Assembly (NCBI GenBank): GCA_037074705.1
Contig: CM073591.1
Location: 89,260,032-89,324,031 of the forward strand
Length of the DNA stretch: 64,000 nucleotides
Direction of reading: 5' to 3'
From: Zhengitettix transpicula
Taxonomy: Eukaryota > Arthropoda > Insecta > Orthoptera > Tetrigidae
The first letter of the stretch is position 1; each line of letters opens with the position of its first letter. A program made the position numbers and the translations under genes. Positions 11,901 through 23,770 of this stretch are shown piece by piece. The notes beneath the pieces were generated by a model. It did not search any database. It was not told where the DNA came from and was given only the letters and a program-made list of their open reading frames with translations.

Positions 11901-13160
11901 GAGGATGCTGCAAAGGATTGTATTATGTTTGCATTAAACTTTTTACAATGCTTTTCCTGTTTTTTTGACGCTTCTATTTAAATCTAGAGAGCTATAGAAT
12001 TGTAGCAAATGTTCTACTTGGTTTTATTAATGTATTATTATTTTATTGTGTGTGTGAATCAGTGAATTAAGTTTTGAATGTTCAAATTGATTATGGATAA
12101 AGTGATTACATGAACAAATAAAAATAAAATTCCGTCTTGTGTCTCTTAACGAGACAAATTGCACAATGTTATTTAAAAAATCGCAAGTAATAACATTTTT
12201 ATTTCTTACAATTTAATGTGTTCTCTTCAAAACGTCCGCCCTTCTCAAACATTTTTGATCCCTATCCAATAACATAGACTTATCTAGAAATTATGAAATG
12301 AAGCAGAGGCTTTGGCAATAAAAGGAAACGGACTTGACTTATTCACGGAACGCTATAACGAACCGTTCTGGAAAAATGTAAAGAGTTTTAATTTACCTTC
12401 CACTTACTCGTCTAAAAGTGATCATTCGTGCAAAATTAGACAGAGGAAACAGTAAACTCTAATAGGAAAATTTTCATTCCTAAATAGTACCATTTGGGAT
12501 TGGAATAGTTCGCGTGCAACTTTACTGGCGGCGTGCCCGCACAATATAAAACAAAAAGAAGATTAACGAATTATGATGAGGATTTATTGATAAATAATAT
12601 TTATTAATAAATTCAGTGAAGTTGAATATAAAATAATATTTTAATATGACTTTTTAATTTAATTTTAATTTTTAAAGTATTGTGATAAAGTGAAGTGAGA
12701 AGAAGTTCTGAGAACAAGACGAAGCTATTTATAGTCCTAATAAAACGTAATCTTTATTAGTATTAAGAAAAAAGGTTTTAGGTGTACTACAATTTTTTCC
12801 CATATTTATTTTGTAGTTAAATGAATCTACCTATATATTCAGTGCTGCTATATACGGCATGTGTTCTAAAATCATTTATCTGTCGTAAAGTAATGTTGCG
12901 TCATTTATAATCATTCTCTTTTGTGCAGAATATTCTATAACTCATTTTTGTTTATACGTCATCTCACGTCAATCAGTTTGTTTCAGTTACAACGCGGCAT
13001 AAATAAAAAACGGAAAATATCTTTCCATATAAAAAAGTATTTATCGTACGCATAATAAATATTATGGTTAATACCTCAGAACTATTTAAATACCAAATAT
13101 CCACTACAATGGCTACATTAACATTCAAATAATTACGAATATAAAAACAAGAAAATCAAT
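11901..13160. other. AT-rich stretch without recognised features
   Basis: No supported gene or repeat was seen. Confidence 0.45.
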
Positions 13161-13161
13161 T

Positions 13162-13195
13162 AACCGTTTCGTTCTTAATTTGAAACTTTCATCAG
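13162..13195 (-). repeat. Hammerhead-like core CTGATGA...GAAAC
   Basis: On the minus strand: CTGATGA, one extra A, GTTTC/GAAC-type short stem with an A/T loop, then GAAACGGTT. It matches the hammerhead core C3-U4-G5-A6-N7-G8-A9 and GAAA, with one base between A9 and the putative stem II. Self-cleavage is not implied. Confidence 0.45.
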
Positions 13196-13804
13196 CTCAA
13201 CATAATAATATTTTAAAATGATGAGACCTTAAAAATTAATTTTTTCTATAATATTTTTTTTGGTGTGATGTTGAGTTTTGTATTAATTTGAGTATATAAA
13301 CTTCCCAAGATGTTCAGTTAGCAGGTTCAGAAACTTGAAGACAATAGAAAATAATTTTGAATAAAATTTAAAACGCATTGAAAATTCTTATCTATCATAG
13401 TGAATATTTCTTGGAACCTGCTAGTTGAAGATATTGTCACTACACAATGAAATTAATATCCCAAAATTAAACAATTATTGTTTCTTTATGGCGTTCCAAA
13501 TAAAGCACGAAACGTTATGTTTTCTGTTTGTAATATCACTGTAATCGTTGAAGTGATTATTCAGCATTAATCGTGCTATGTCGTAATGACCATTATATTT
13601 ATTTAAAATTAATCATTAACATTTCACTTAAAAATGCATATTTTTATAATTATCACACATTGTACAGTCGACTCTCATTAAGTATTGCTCACGTTAACAT
13701 TGCATCATAAATAAGACATTTACTAAACTACTTAGAAACTTTTAATGATGAAACTGCCAATAGCAGACATGGGAAATGAATTTTATTAATTAATTATTAA
13801 ACTG

Positions 13805-13839
13805 CGACGTGTTTCAGTCCTCATGTGAACCCTCTTCAG
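13805..13839 (-). repeat. Hammerhead-like core in Penelope-like terminal segment
   Basis: On the minus strand: CTGAAGA, then GGGTTC / GAGGACT as a poor stem II, then GAAACACGTCG. It lies about 340 bp downstream of the endonuclease stop codon, a distance that includes the SINE. Stem II is weak, so the motif is probably a decayed ribozyme. Confidence 0.5.
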
Positions 13840-13950
13840 GCAAAGATTACAGTGAGTAAATATATAAATAGGTATTTTTTTAACGTAATAAAGACATTAT
13901 TATAGTAACAGTGAATTTACAATTATAAATTAAGCGATACAGTATTAAGA

Positions 13951-14164
13951 AATAGAAATTAGCCGACCTACTGTCAGAGTGGCTGCATCGCATCGCAGAG
14001 GTCGTGCGTTCGAATCCAGGAGAGGGCATGGATGTTTGTGTGCGTGAGAGAAACTCTCGTCAAATCAGTCTCCCAGCAAAGCAAAATTGAGTTGTCATAA
14101 CGAGTCGATAATAACTAAAGCTGTTGATGCGGATGTAAATAAAACAATATAAAAAAATAGAAAT
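13951..14164 (+). mobile_element. tRNA-derived SINE with target-site duplication
   Basis: The SINE body is about 13961-14155. The head has an A-box-like TGTCAGAGTGG (13972-13982) and an exact B box GTTCGAATCC (14008-14017), 36 bp apart from start to start, as in RNA polymerase III type 2 promoters. A ~120-bp non-tRNA body ends in TAAATAAAACAATATAAAAA. The sequence AATAGAAAT flanks it at 13951-13959 and 14156-14164, which is a target-site duplication. It interrupts the Penelope-like element, so it is the younger insertion. It encodes no protein and would need a LINE partner to move. Confidence 0.88.
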
Positions 14165-14180
14165 ATTTAGGAAAATTTAA

Positions 14181-14469
14181 TTAAAAATTATGATTCATAA
14201 AATATGAGGTTGTTAATACTGATTCTGCATCTGCTTTTACATTTATGATGTTAGTATTAACATTTCGGTAGTTAGTCTCCATTTCTATATCCAAAATACG
14301 AAAATTGTCACTATTGCTAATATATGTTTCGATATAATTGAAAAATTGTCTTGCGTTTATTTTATAATATATTTGTGTTCTTTGATTATAGTTTCCACCG
14401 TTCTTTTAGTGTTTCTCACATATATGGACTGACCGTTTTCATATTCTATCTTATAAATTAGATTGTTTC
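14181..14469 (-). pseudogene. Penelope-like GIY-YIG endonuclease domain, decayed
   Basis: Minus-strand reading from 14469 gives NNLIYKIEYENGQSIYVRNT, then KRTVETIIKEHK, then a stop at 14357-14359. This fits the start of a GIY-YIG domain in Penelope-like elements (..YK..C..C...YIG.T.R....R..EH), but YIG has become YVR and the usual arginine before EH is Ile. A second frame from about 14340 continues with NYIETYISNSDNFRILDIEM and ends at TAA (14181-14183), matching the family's C-terminal region in style. A frameshift separates the two and an in-frame stop lies upstream. Not functional. Confidence 0.7.
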
Positions 14470-15512
14470 ATTTACTTTTGACAGTGTCCTTTATGTTATA
14501 AACTATAGCAGAAAGAATGAACATGGACTTAGTGGTACGGTTAATATTATAAATTGTACAAATCCTAATTTCTACATTGTTGTGACATACGTCTAATACA
14601 ATTAGTATCAATTGAAAAAGTTATTTACAATATTAACTTAATCAAGTCCATGTACAGTCTTTCTAATATAGTTAATCACATAAAGGCACTGTCAATAAAA
14701 ATATTAAGTACTATTTACGACCTCATATTTTCTTAATCGTAAGTTTTTATGTAATTTTCACTACGTAAATCTACTTTGTATTTCTTAATACTGTGTCGAT
14801 TCATTTATAATTATAAATTATTTGCTCCTATAATAATATCATTGTTATGTTAATATCTCTGTATTTATACTAAAACATATAGAAATTTAATCATTAATTA
14901 GAAAAATACATTTTCTATTGGCTGATTTATCATTAAATAAAGTTACTATTATTGCAAATAATAAACAATTATTATATCTTCGTGCCATCTGTTAACAATT
15001 TGGTGTTCTGACATAAACCTTTCCTCTCATACTGCGTAGTGAGTTATATTCCGATCAGAGATAGCTAAACTGGAACAGTTCTCACGGACTCAGGCTCTAT
15101 AACCGTAAAAGACAACATTATACAATCCGTATCTATGATATAAATCACATCAAGCAATATCTTGTGTGTGTCAGAATTATGGACGTTTATTATTTATTTA
15201 GCATTTTTAAGTTTTCCTTTTAAGTATTCGTTAACTGCGTGTTATCTATTTTCACGTATGTGTTGGTTTCATGCACATATTTAAAAAAGTTTGGTTTGGA
15301 TGTAGAAAATTCGGTACAAATAATTTTTTATTTTTAATTTATAAGGAAAATATAATTGTCGATTTTTGAATAATTATGTAATATTCTAAAATCAGAATGT
15401 CATTGTTACACTTTGGGCGAACGATAATTTTCTGCGGAATGATTATATCCGCTTACTCGCCGGTAAACTGTAACTTACCAATCCATAAAATGGTTTAATG
15501 TAGCTCGACCAT

Positions 15513-15829
15513 CTGCCTCCTAAACTGGTCGAGGCACGGAGAAGGGAATGCTGCGTCCCCACAGCAAACTCCTCTCCCGCTATCGGAAGGGCGTGGGACA
15601 AGTACCTAATGCCCGACCTACCCGGTGCAGGTTTTTCTAGGGTTTTCCCTGCATTTCTTTAGGCGAATGCCGGGTAGGATCCTTAAAATATAGTCCGGGG
15701 GCCCTAGTTAACCCTTGGCTACCTTCCTCTACCCTTCCGCATCGCCCCTTTCAAATCCCTTCCTATGCTATTAAAGGGAAGTTGCCCAACGTGGATTACC
15801 CTCATTTAGCCTGTTACCCTAAAAAAAAA
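15513..15829 (+). mobile_element. ~300-bp interspersed repeat, copy 2
   Basis: Nearly colinear with the reverse complement of 63682-64000, with only scattered differences. It starts no later than CTGCCTCCTAAACTGGTCGA and ends at CCCTAAAAAAAAA. Internal blocks include GGTTTTTCTAGGGTTTTCCC, AGGCGAATGCCGGGTAGGAT and CTACCCTTCCGCATCGCCCC. The A-tail suggests retroposition. The high similarity to copy 3 implies fairly recent spread. The true 5' end is uncertain because copy 3 is cut by the window edge. Confidence 0.75.
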
Positions 15830-16683
15830 TGGGTCGACAACAGCATCGCTTAAAATTGCTTTCCCTTCCTATTTTTATTCGAACATGTGTTACGGAATAG
15901 CTGGTTGGACGAAACACACATAAGATTTTGAATTATTCAAGATAAAAAGTAGTGCAGTAATGATGTGACACAGTAAAGACTATAGGGGAATTGTAAATCT
16001 CTATTTAAAATTCTTAAAATCTTCCATTTTGTATTGCTTGTAAAATATGGAAAATGTATTATTTTATTTTTTCCTATGATCACTATAATAAACATAGCAC
16101 TAGAAACTATTTTCTTCGCGAATCATATACACAATATCAGAAATATATATTGTAAAACAGGAAATTTATCTTCCTTCATATGTAAAAACAAATTCGAAAT
16201 TTTTATCAATTTGTTACGAAATGTTCCTTAGACCTTCTATTTCACGGAATTTTCTTTAACAGTTAGGAGTGTCTGTTAAATGAATTATTATTATGGAATG
16301 TACATTATATTTTATTAAGCTTTGTATTAGCCTTTCTTTCAGCATTTTATTATTTTTGGACTGTTAAAGGAGGAAACACAACTTGATGGTCCTTCTCCGT
16401 GAAGAACAATGTTGAATTCCGTTTTGGAGGAAATTGAAGTAGTATTACCACATTATTCTGGATACAAATTTATGAACTGAACTTTTCTTCTTTAGAAGAC
16501 ATTAATTTTTACCACATTCAGAGTAAGTAGTATGGTATATGTCTGCTTAAATCTGTTTGAAGGACGTCTGCAGCGATGTATGGCACATTATTATAATGGG
16601 AGCCGTTCTAGCTGTCAGAGAATAAGAGCTGAGAATGAGACACACGTTGCCAGACCGTCAATATTGAATTAAAACAAAACCCT

Positions 16684-16790
16684 TACCGCAGCTGCGTGGT
16701 CAATAATATGTGTCTACGACGCATGAATTTGATTCGACGGCGCAAGGAAGAGCTTCAAGGCCAAATCGGTCCAAATTTCAAAAGAACTAT
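16684..16790 (+). mobile_element. Possible degenerate tRNA-type SINE
   Basis: The order GCAGCTGCGTGGTCAA, then TGTGTCTACGACGCAT, then TTGATTCGACGGCGCAAGG resembles the head of a tRNA-derived SINE. TTGATTCGACG stands where a B box (GGTTCGANNCC) would be. There is no clear tail or duplication, and it is unlike the SINE at 13.96 kb. It may be chance resemblance. Confidence 0.3.
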
Positions 16791-16799
16791 AGGTCTATA

Positions 16800-19137
16800 A
16801 TTTCAATTTATGTTTGTACATTTCTAGAGACATCATATTTCCTAATTTAAAAATTAAAGCAAAATAAATTTTATATGAGAATAGTCAGAACTCAATGATT
16901 TGTTACAATTTTAGTGCCAAGTTCAATTGTAATAATAACTTTTAACTTACAAATAAAATTTGATAATTTACTTCAGTTACGTATTAAATGTATATTTTTT
17001 CAGACATAAAATATACAAAATTAGTGTAGTTTACGAAACATGTATCCTTAGTTGTCGATCAATGTAAATTTATATAAACAAAATATCAATATTAAAATAA
17101 ATTGTAACGAACGTAAAATGAATAAACAGTAGTCATATAACGCCTATATTGTATTTTGCATTACGAAAGCAGAAATAAAAGTGTTTATATTACGCAAAAC
17201 CTGCCTTAAGCAGAGGATATTTGACAATATTTTAACTGTTGCATATTAATGGCATATGATCGAATTTCAGTTTTAAACAGATGTTAATACAAGCTCCGAG
17301 TCTGAAAGTATTTCCCCGTTCTTTGGGCCATTAGAAAAATAAAATACTCACTAATCCGTACAATTAATTGCATTATATCTAAGTATTATATTATTGAACG
17401 TATTTGACTATTTATATTACAATTCGGGTAACGAACCGTGACACCCGTCGTGAAACGTATGATTGGGTTATACAGTAACTAGTTTGCTGTAGTTAAGTCT
17501 ATTACAATTCGTTCACACATTTATGGGTATATTCCATATAATTATTAATAATTTGTACATAATTTTTTGTTACATAATTTCATTTATTTGAGATAATTAT
17601 TTGTATCTCACTAAAAATCTTAAAATAAAGTATGTTCCGGAGTCATTCCCAGTGTATTAAGTTATTTATTAAATTTTTATTTGAATATTAATAGGCTCGT
17701 ATTAATGCCAATCAATACTCTGTATTACGTCATAAATGACGCGCCAATTATCAACAATTTATAATTGAAATAATATTATTAATGGCTTCAAAGGAATTGC
17801 ATTTAAGTTTCTCTCCTATTGGATTAGTATATTTCAATTCATTATTTCTTTCATTATAAACTTAACCTATGACATTTTCCTTTGCACCAGTGATACGACC
17901 GCGTTTCTAGCGATCAATAAATATATAACCTCTTTTTGTAATAAAGGTACTGGAAAAATTTAACAGCAGTGAATGAAGATTTCATAATATTGGATAAATG
18001 AACTAATAATTTTGATGTTAATGCTTTATAAGCCTATTACAAGGTAGAGGTGTATATTAGAACACGACGAGACTACACGTACTCGTATTTGAAAACCTGA
18101 TTCTAGACGCTAGCGCTGCGCGTCTAGTTTACCAGCTCGCTGCTTCTGTGCTCCTGTTACTCCGCTCATAGAGCTAGTGAATAGTTCCTAGATAGAAACT
18201 ACTAGGCTAGACAAACTAGTTGCAGCCACCTCTTCAGCCAATATGCTCCCTTGGTAGCCGGATTAACAATTTTTACTATTGTACACTATGTATCGTTCAA
18301 AACATTTTCTACAAGGTTGGAAAATATCCTTTTTAAATCGAAGAGTAGTAGTCAGTCGTCAGGACAGACTCATTAAGATTCATTAATCTTTATAGTAAGA
18401 AATCCGGAATATTCTTGTTGGAGGTTCGCTAGACTCGGCGTTACTGTTCAAGCAATACTCGAAAGTTTAAACATATTTACGACACCTTGTTCTCAATTTA
18501 TAGTTAAAAACTATGACTTCATTTATTTCATATCGAGCTTTTTATTTCGTCTCAGGAATAATATTTCAATTTTATAAAAATAATGTTGATTGTTTTCGAT
18601 AATAACAATAAATAAACAAAAACTGATGGAAACATAAACCGGAAAAAAATAATTGAAAACGAATAAGTAAAGATCCTGTGGGAGTTTCGAATATAAACGG
18701 AGCGCCATCACTGTGGTCGAGAAGAAGTGTGTTTGTAATATTGATACAATTGCGCCCAGCGACAGTCGGTCCAAGAAATCGACAAGGAAACAATTTCTCT
18801 ACTTCCTTCGATAGGAATCAATCCGTGAATAACTAACATCAGTCCAAACATGGCAACTGTGATTAATTAATATAATAATATATCGTATCCCGTAGATACT
18901 GTATAGAAGCCAAGCTTCAAGTATGTGGAAAGAGTCCAGCTGTACATATATTGTTTGATTTAGTTTAATATATCCACAATTTCATACAACTGCAACATTG
19001 CAATTAATCATTGATTTATGTTATTAATAGTACATGTAACATTACAATTATTTGATAAAACTATTTATATGGTATCATAAACTTAGATAGGTGAATAGTT
19101 CCTCCTGTCTACTTATATTAGAACGTATTTATATATT
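16800..19137. other. AT-rich stretch, one short palindrome
   Basis: No gene was recognised. The segment 18050-18240 is less AT-rich and contains CTAGACGC at 18103-18110 facing GCGTCTAG at 18120-18127, an 8-bp hairpin with a 9-nt loop. Nothing else could be supported. Confidence 0.5.
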
Positions 19138-19742
19138 ACTAGCTGGTTGTCCGGCGTTGCTCGTGTACTTATTATTACTTTATATAAACTCAAAAAAGTA
19201 TTTAATTGAATACTTAAATATATTCCTTGAGTATTTCAGGATATAATTGTCACTCAGCCTTCATACATTACGAAATATTATATTGATGAAATTGTTAGCT
19301 AGACTCACAACTAATATAGCGCGAAAATTAACTTACATTTTCCGCAAGGATGGTAAAGTAATTCGTATTCTTCTTTATTATCATTCTATGGAGTATTGCA
19401 GTATAAAATTATATTTTTTATTTAAAGAAAATATTTATGCTTTATTTCATTCCTGATAAAGGAGATATTTCTTTTGTTCGTTGCATAGTAACGTCTTTCT
19501 CTCGCGTGACGTCATTGTCTCTTGGCGCGCAGTAATTTAACATTTAATGATAACGGTTTTTAATTATAATTCTTTCCACATGTATGCTAAGGGTTTCTCA
19601 CCCTCACAGTACCGTTTCTCGTGTTTTGAAGAATATGTGTACCAATTTTTGTTGCAATCTGTCCACGCTTTTAAATTTGTATAGAATTTAACGTAAATAC
19701 ATACATACATACAAATATACATCCTTTTTTATTATATAGATA
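19138..19742 (+). mobile_element. Non-LTR retroposon-derived repeat (ACTAGCTGG start, CATACATACA tail)
   Basis: It opens with ACTAGCTGGTTGTCCGGCGT and ends with a (CATA)n-type tail and CCTTTTTTATTATATAGAT. Many insect LINE/SINE-like repeats have this layout: an ACTAGCTG...CGGCGTTGC start and an ...ACATACATACAAA...TTTTATTATATAGA end. Its last ~100 bp resemble 20190-20300. No coding sequence remains. The clade cannot be fixed without a repeat library. Confidence 0.55.
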
Positions 19743-20139
19743 CATACGTAATTCAGATTTTTTACTGAATAGAAGTGGCTAAGGAGAAACGCAGCTTTAA
19801 ATTGACTTCTGAAGTTTCCGATTGATGGCGTTGAAATTTATGTAAATCAGGGAATAAATTTTGCTACTTCACTTCAACGGTCCTTAAATATCTTGGCTGA
19901 TCAAAAATCAATTAATCAATTATTGTATGAGGGCCGCTTAAATTTATCTTTCCATTTCCAATTTTACTAAATAAATAATTGATTTTGCGTTATTTTTATG
20001 ACAGCCCCTGCATCATATCCCCACAGGTGATTCCCTCCCACGCCGAACAATTGTTGAAATTATACACAGACAACATCGGGAAAAACACTATGAATCTTAT
20101 TGTTCCCGAAAAATATTCTATCGACGCAAATATCGGCTG

Positions 20140-20302
20140 TTTTTTTTAATGTTTGAATATTTCCAACCCGGTAGTCGTTCTAACCCCAACAGTGTTTGTT
20201 TCCAGTTTGAAAGGAGTATGTGTAAAAAATTGCTCCACGCGCTTAGATTTGTATGCGTTACATACACACAAACACAAAATCATCCAATTTTATTTCTAAG
20301 AA
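20140..20302 (+). mobile_element. Second tail copy of the same retroposon family
   Basis: GTATGTGTAAAAAATTGCTC, CACGCGCTTAGATTTGTATG and ACATACACACAAACACAAAA, followed by TTTTATTTCTAAGA, match the order of the 19.6-19.74 kb tail (GTGTACCAATTTTTGTTGC, CACGCTTTTAAATTTGTAT, ACATACATACATACAAATAT). The 5' extent is unclear and may reach about 20000. Confidence 0.5.
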
Positions 20303-20372
20303 TAAGAAAATGGTGATCGAGTGCCCATTAACAGCTGTGAAATAAGTCTGGGGAAGTAATGTTTGTTCATTA

Positions 20373-20432
20373 GCCATGGTTAATAACTTTCATAAAATCC
20401 ATAAATGGTCCAAATTCATATGTTAAATATAT
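20373..20432 (+). repeat. 60-bp direct repeat, copy 1
   Basis: Matches 20848-20907 at 54 of 60 positions by eye, including an unbroken 33-bp core around CATAAATGGTCCAAATTCAT. In one frame both read ..VNN..KIHKWSKFIC.., so the pair may come from a duplicated coding fragment. Confidence 0.75.
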
Positions 20433-20847
20433 TGTTAGCAATTAGGAACGTTGAATAGGTTATATGGAGTTGTGGTCACCACGGCCACAAGGTCAGATGA
20501 TTGTTAATCACCCCCAAGAAACTTTTAACTTAATATCAACAACAATCACATAAATATTTAATATATTATTGAAAATTGAGTTTTAATAATTTCCCCTTTG
20601 TGACGTAGAATACATCTTCGCAGTCGGCTTTCCTTGAATTTACTTGTCACATTTTACCTGTTTTATGTATTTTGTAGGCGGTGTTATCAGCTTCAAAGCT
20701 TGATCTTTTAAAAAGGTTTTGAGTCAGTGGTTTAAGTTGGTACTTATACTGTGGTTCTGATCAAGTTTCTTCGTGTTACTAAGATTCGAAATGGTTTTCT
20801 TGTTTACTGTGCTGAGAAGACCAAATAGAAATGTGGCACGGTCATCG

Positions 20848-20907
20848 GCCATAGTTAACAACCTTTACAAAATCCATAAATGGTCCAAATTCATATGTGA
20901 AATATAT
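20848..20907 (+). repeat. 60-bp direct repeat, copy 2
   Basis: Partner of 20373-20432, 475 bp downstream. It falls within a 79-codon open frame (20773-21012) reading IVNNLYKIHKWSKFICEIY. No protein family is recognised. A decayed element is more likely than a gene. Confidence 0.75.
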
Positions 20908-21182
20908 GGAAATACGCGGAATGCGCCGTATACACATCTTCGTGGCGGCAATAACACGAAAGCAAGGGAAATGCAAATAACTCAAATTAGGGCCGTGGTT
21001 ACGAGTACATAAATTGATTATCTAATTTTTCAACAAGGATATAGGAATATTTCAATGCCTACTTATTGGTTGTGTTCTCGTTAGTTCCAGACACGGTTGT
21101 CATTGTATTTACTTCTGAATACATAATAGATCCGACGGCACCCTACCTGAAACAATCGCCGATCGCGCCGACTCGGTCTGCT

Positions 21183-21383
21183 TCAGTGGGCCTGTATATT
21201 TGTCATTGCGCAGGGCAATCTCACACACGTCATTTGATATGAGAATGGTTGTAAATCGTTCAACAACTGTGCTGGTGCATTATTCATGAGGATGAGTAGA
21301 CGGCGGAAGTCTGATTCTTGCAGGTGCCATGGCCAGTTGGATAATAGATCACATACGCATTCTCTTCTCTGCGTATAACACAT
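21183..21383 (-). pseudogene. Possible chemoreceptor (7tm_6-like) exon relic
   Basis: The minus-strand frame contains LLSNWPWHLQESDFRRLLIL followed by MNNAPAQLLNDLQPFSYQMT. The pattern W-x(5-7)-D-F-R-R-x-L-x-x-x-M-x-x-[AS]-x-x-x-x-L-x(4-5)-F recalls the conserved C-terminal region of insect odorant receptors (..W......FR..L...M..A..P........F). The composition is less AT-rich than its flanks. No neighbouring exons were found, and the frame ends with an unrelated tail, so it is either a lone exon with an unseen splice donor or a relic. Family assignment is tentative. Confidence 0.3.
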
Positions 21384-21573
21384 TGACCCAATTTTTTCCC
21401 CTCATTGAACCTTCCCGACTAGTTCAATGAAACAACACATTATATCTCCACTCTTTTTAGTTTATGATTAAAATAGATTATTGAATGAAACTAAACCGTC
21501 AGCCCATTACGTGAGAAATTTGTTAAGAATAAAAATGTAAAACAAAATAATACAAGACACATTAAAAAAGACA

Positions 21574-21609
21574 CGATGTTTCATCCCTAATTTTTTGGAA
21601 CCTGTTCAG
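21574..21609 (-). repeat. Hammerhead-like core, decayed
   Basis: Minus strand: CTGAACA, G, GTTCC / GGGAT around an A/T loop, then GAAACATCG. G8 of the core has become C. Same layout as 26767-26797 and 61726-61757. Confidence 0.45.
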
Positions 21610-22316
21610 ATGTAAAATTCAATTAAACGATATAATTTGAAACTAGTAATAGTTGATTACATGAAATGTAAACCAACGTAAATTTCTACGTGGAAATTAG
21701 CTAACACGTTGCGGCTGAAATTTTTTTTCATTTGTTTAAGGAAGTCAGATACATATGATTGTTAAAATAGATTTTTTTACAAAATATTTACTTGTATCAT
21801 AATTTCCGAATTTTCAGCGGGAGTTTTTTTTTGTACAAATGAATTTATTTTAATTCCATCTAATTTTTTGCGGGTAGAAAATAAAAAGATCACCTCAAAC
21901 ATTTTAGTTCCTTCCGTCAGGTTCCTTACGTACAGTGGTTTTTCACTGCACATACTAATTGGGACTCCTTAATTTTTCTTTCTCATTTCATAATAATGAT
22001 TAAATATATCCGACATTCAAAATAATATAAATATGTCTTGCTTGTTGTCATATAAATGAAACTCATAGGTGACAATGAAGCGTTGCAGAAAACAATCTAT
22101 TGTTGCCCGTATATCTTAATTGTGATATAAAGTTTTAAATTTCATTACTATTTTATGTTACAAAAATGTCTCTAATATGAAGGCAGCAAATAATGCTTCT
22201 AAATTGTTTTGCACGACTTACATAAAAAGTTGTAACTAAAATTAAAATATTTTGTAACTGTTCTTCAAAATCTTAAAAAAAATTATGTTATTAATTTCTG
22301 AATTTTAGATTAAACA

Positions 22317-22347
22317 TGAAGAGGTCCCAAAAGAGGACGAAATGTCG
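22317..22347 (+). repeat. Hammerhead-like core with perfect 4-bp stem II
   Basis: Plus strand: TGAAGA, G, GTCC, 7-nt loop, GGAC, GAAATGTCG. The leading C of the core is A here. GTCC/GGAC pairs perfectly. Confidence 0.45.
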
Positions 22348-22349
22348 TT

Positions 22350-23770
22350 TATTTAATGTTTTGTTAATAAACATAATTTACTGACATAAGGCCGTGTATT
22401 TCTTGATTTACGTTTTTCGCATTTCATTTCTTCTGGTTTCTCTTATCATATTCAATATTTCAATCATGCAGCCATTTTTCCTTCACTACAATAATTCTCA
22501 ACTGTAATTATTCAAACTCAAGGCTGTGGTAATTTACTGTAAGAATTGACATTTATACCTTGTTTCTACGTCTCATTTTTCACAAGTCAAAATAATTTTA
22601 AATATTATCATTTTCATACAATATTCATGTACGCAAGTATTATACTGCACTATTGGCACGGTATTTTACTCTGCTGCTGTTGGAATATTGAGAACTCTCC
22701 TGTAGCTACATAATAGTAAATTAAATTAAAATTAATTATTTCAATTATTATTTGCATAAAAATATGTACATTTATTACACAATTTGGTTGTTCCAAAGCA
22801 GTATTAATTAATAATAAGAATATCCAAGGTATTATTCGTGGTAGCATCATTACCAACTTAAAACTCGAGGGAGAAAATATATTCTCAGTGTAAATGATCT
22901 GTAAATATTGTTTCAACTTTGTCAATCCGTCAGTTTTCCAATATTACTTTTAGATTTCAGTTTTATATTTAATTACCTCAGAGAAATTTCGTATAGCGTG
23001 TTAAGAGCAATTAAAATTTTTGTATTCTCGGTTTGAATATTATGTGAGTAAATTTTTAAAGATAAATAAGAAGAAAAATGTCCGAAAATTCAGAATGTCA
23101 GTATTGTAGGATTTTTGGAGAGCGAGGAAATTTTGCAAACATTGTTATTCTATTGAAAAGTTTCCAACTCCAATGTTGAATGAAATCAACATTTTGTTGT
23201 GCTCTCCGAAAAAGATTTTCTGCACTTCTAAATATTTATTCAGAAATAAATTATGTATTTTAATTTGGCAGAACCTTCAAGCATTTTGATAGGAAAGATC
23301 GTTTTAAAACTTTTAAAGAACCAGAATGATTGGTTGTAAGTATTCTGGAGCTGTTATATACTTCAGAGACGCCAATAGCATTTTTAAAATCCGATTCATA
23401 AATGTGTGGTCTGCAGATTCTTCCTGAAAATCTGTTTGGGCCAGATTATAATTATTCAAACCACAAAATACACTTCTATTTGCAAAATATTTTCGTGACA
23501 ACAGACATCTCCGATATCTAATTTCGATCAGTTTGTTTGGAGCTACCGCAGGCTCAAGCATCCGAAGCAGCGGGAGGTGGTTATTACAGGTGAGTGATGG
23601 GACAAGCCACAAATCAGGCCAAGATCCTCTCATTCGGAAAATTGTTTGATCGATTGCTTGTCTGATAACCCACCGAATTTCGACTTACTTTTAATGGAAG
23701 ACATTTAAATAATTGCACGTATATCAAAGGGCAATTAAAGAGAAGATATAATTAACGCTACGTCTCAGAT
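22350..23770. other. AT-rich stretch, one donor-like splice site
   Basis: No gene was recognised. ACAGGTGAGTGA at about 23586-23597 is a good splice-donor consensus after an open frame of about 40 codons, but the peptide is not recognised and no acceptor could be supported. A 106-codon minus-strand ORF over the same bases also lacks family features. Confidence 0.35.

Larger units (their letters stand above)
13745..14890 (-). mobile_element. Penelope-like element remnant with inverted partial duplicate
   Basis: The minus strand encodes a degraded GIY-YIG endonuclease (see 14181-14469), the C-terminal domain typical of Penelope-like elements. Downstream on that strand lies a segment (13872-13956) that reappears inverted at 14781-14870. 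A second inverted pair, 14478-14530 with 14643-14695, shows that part of the coding region itself is duplicated head to head. Such inverted terminal arrangements are known for Penelope-like elements. A CTGAAGA...GAAAC motif at 13805-13839 lies in the terminal segment, where these elements are known to carry hammerhead ribozymes. The reverse transcriptase domain is missing. A SINE has inserted at 13961-14155. The outer limits are approximate. Confidence 0.75.

Noticed and set aside
13501..13525. GCACGAAACGTTATG, another GAAACGTT site
   Set aside because: No CTGANGA block or stem lies at the expected distance, so it was not counted with the hammerhead-like set.
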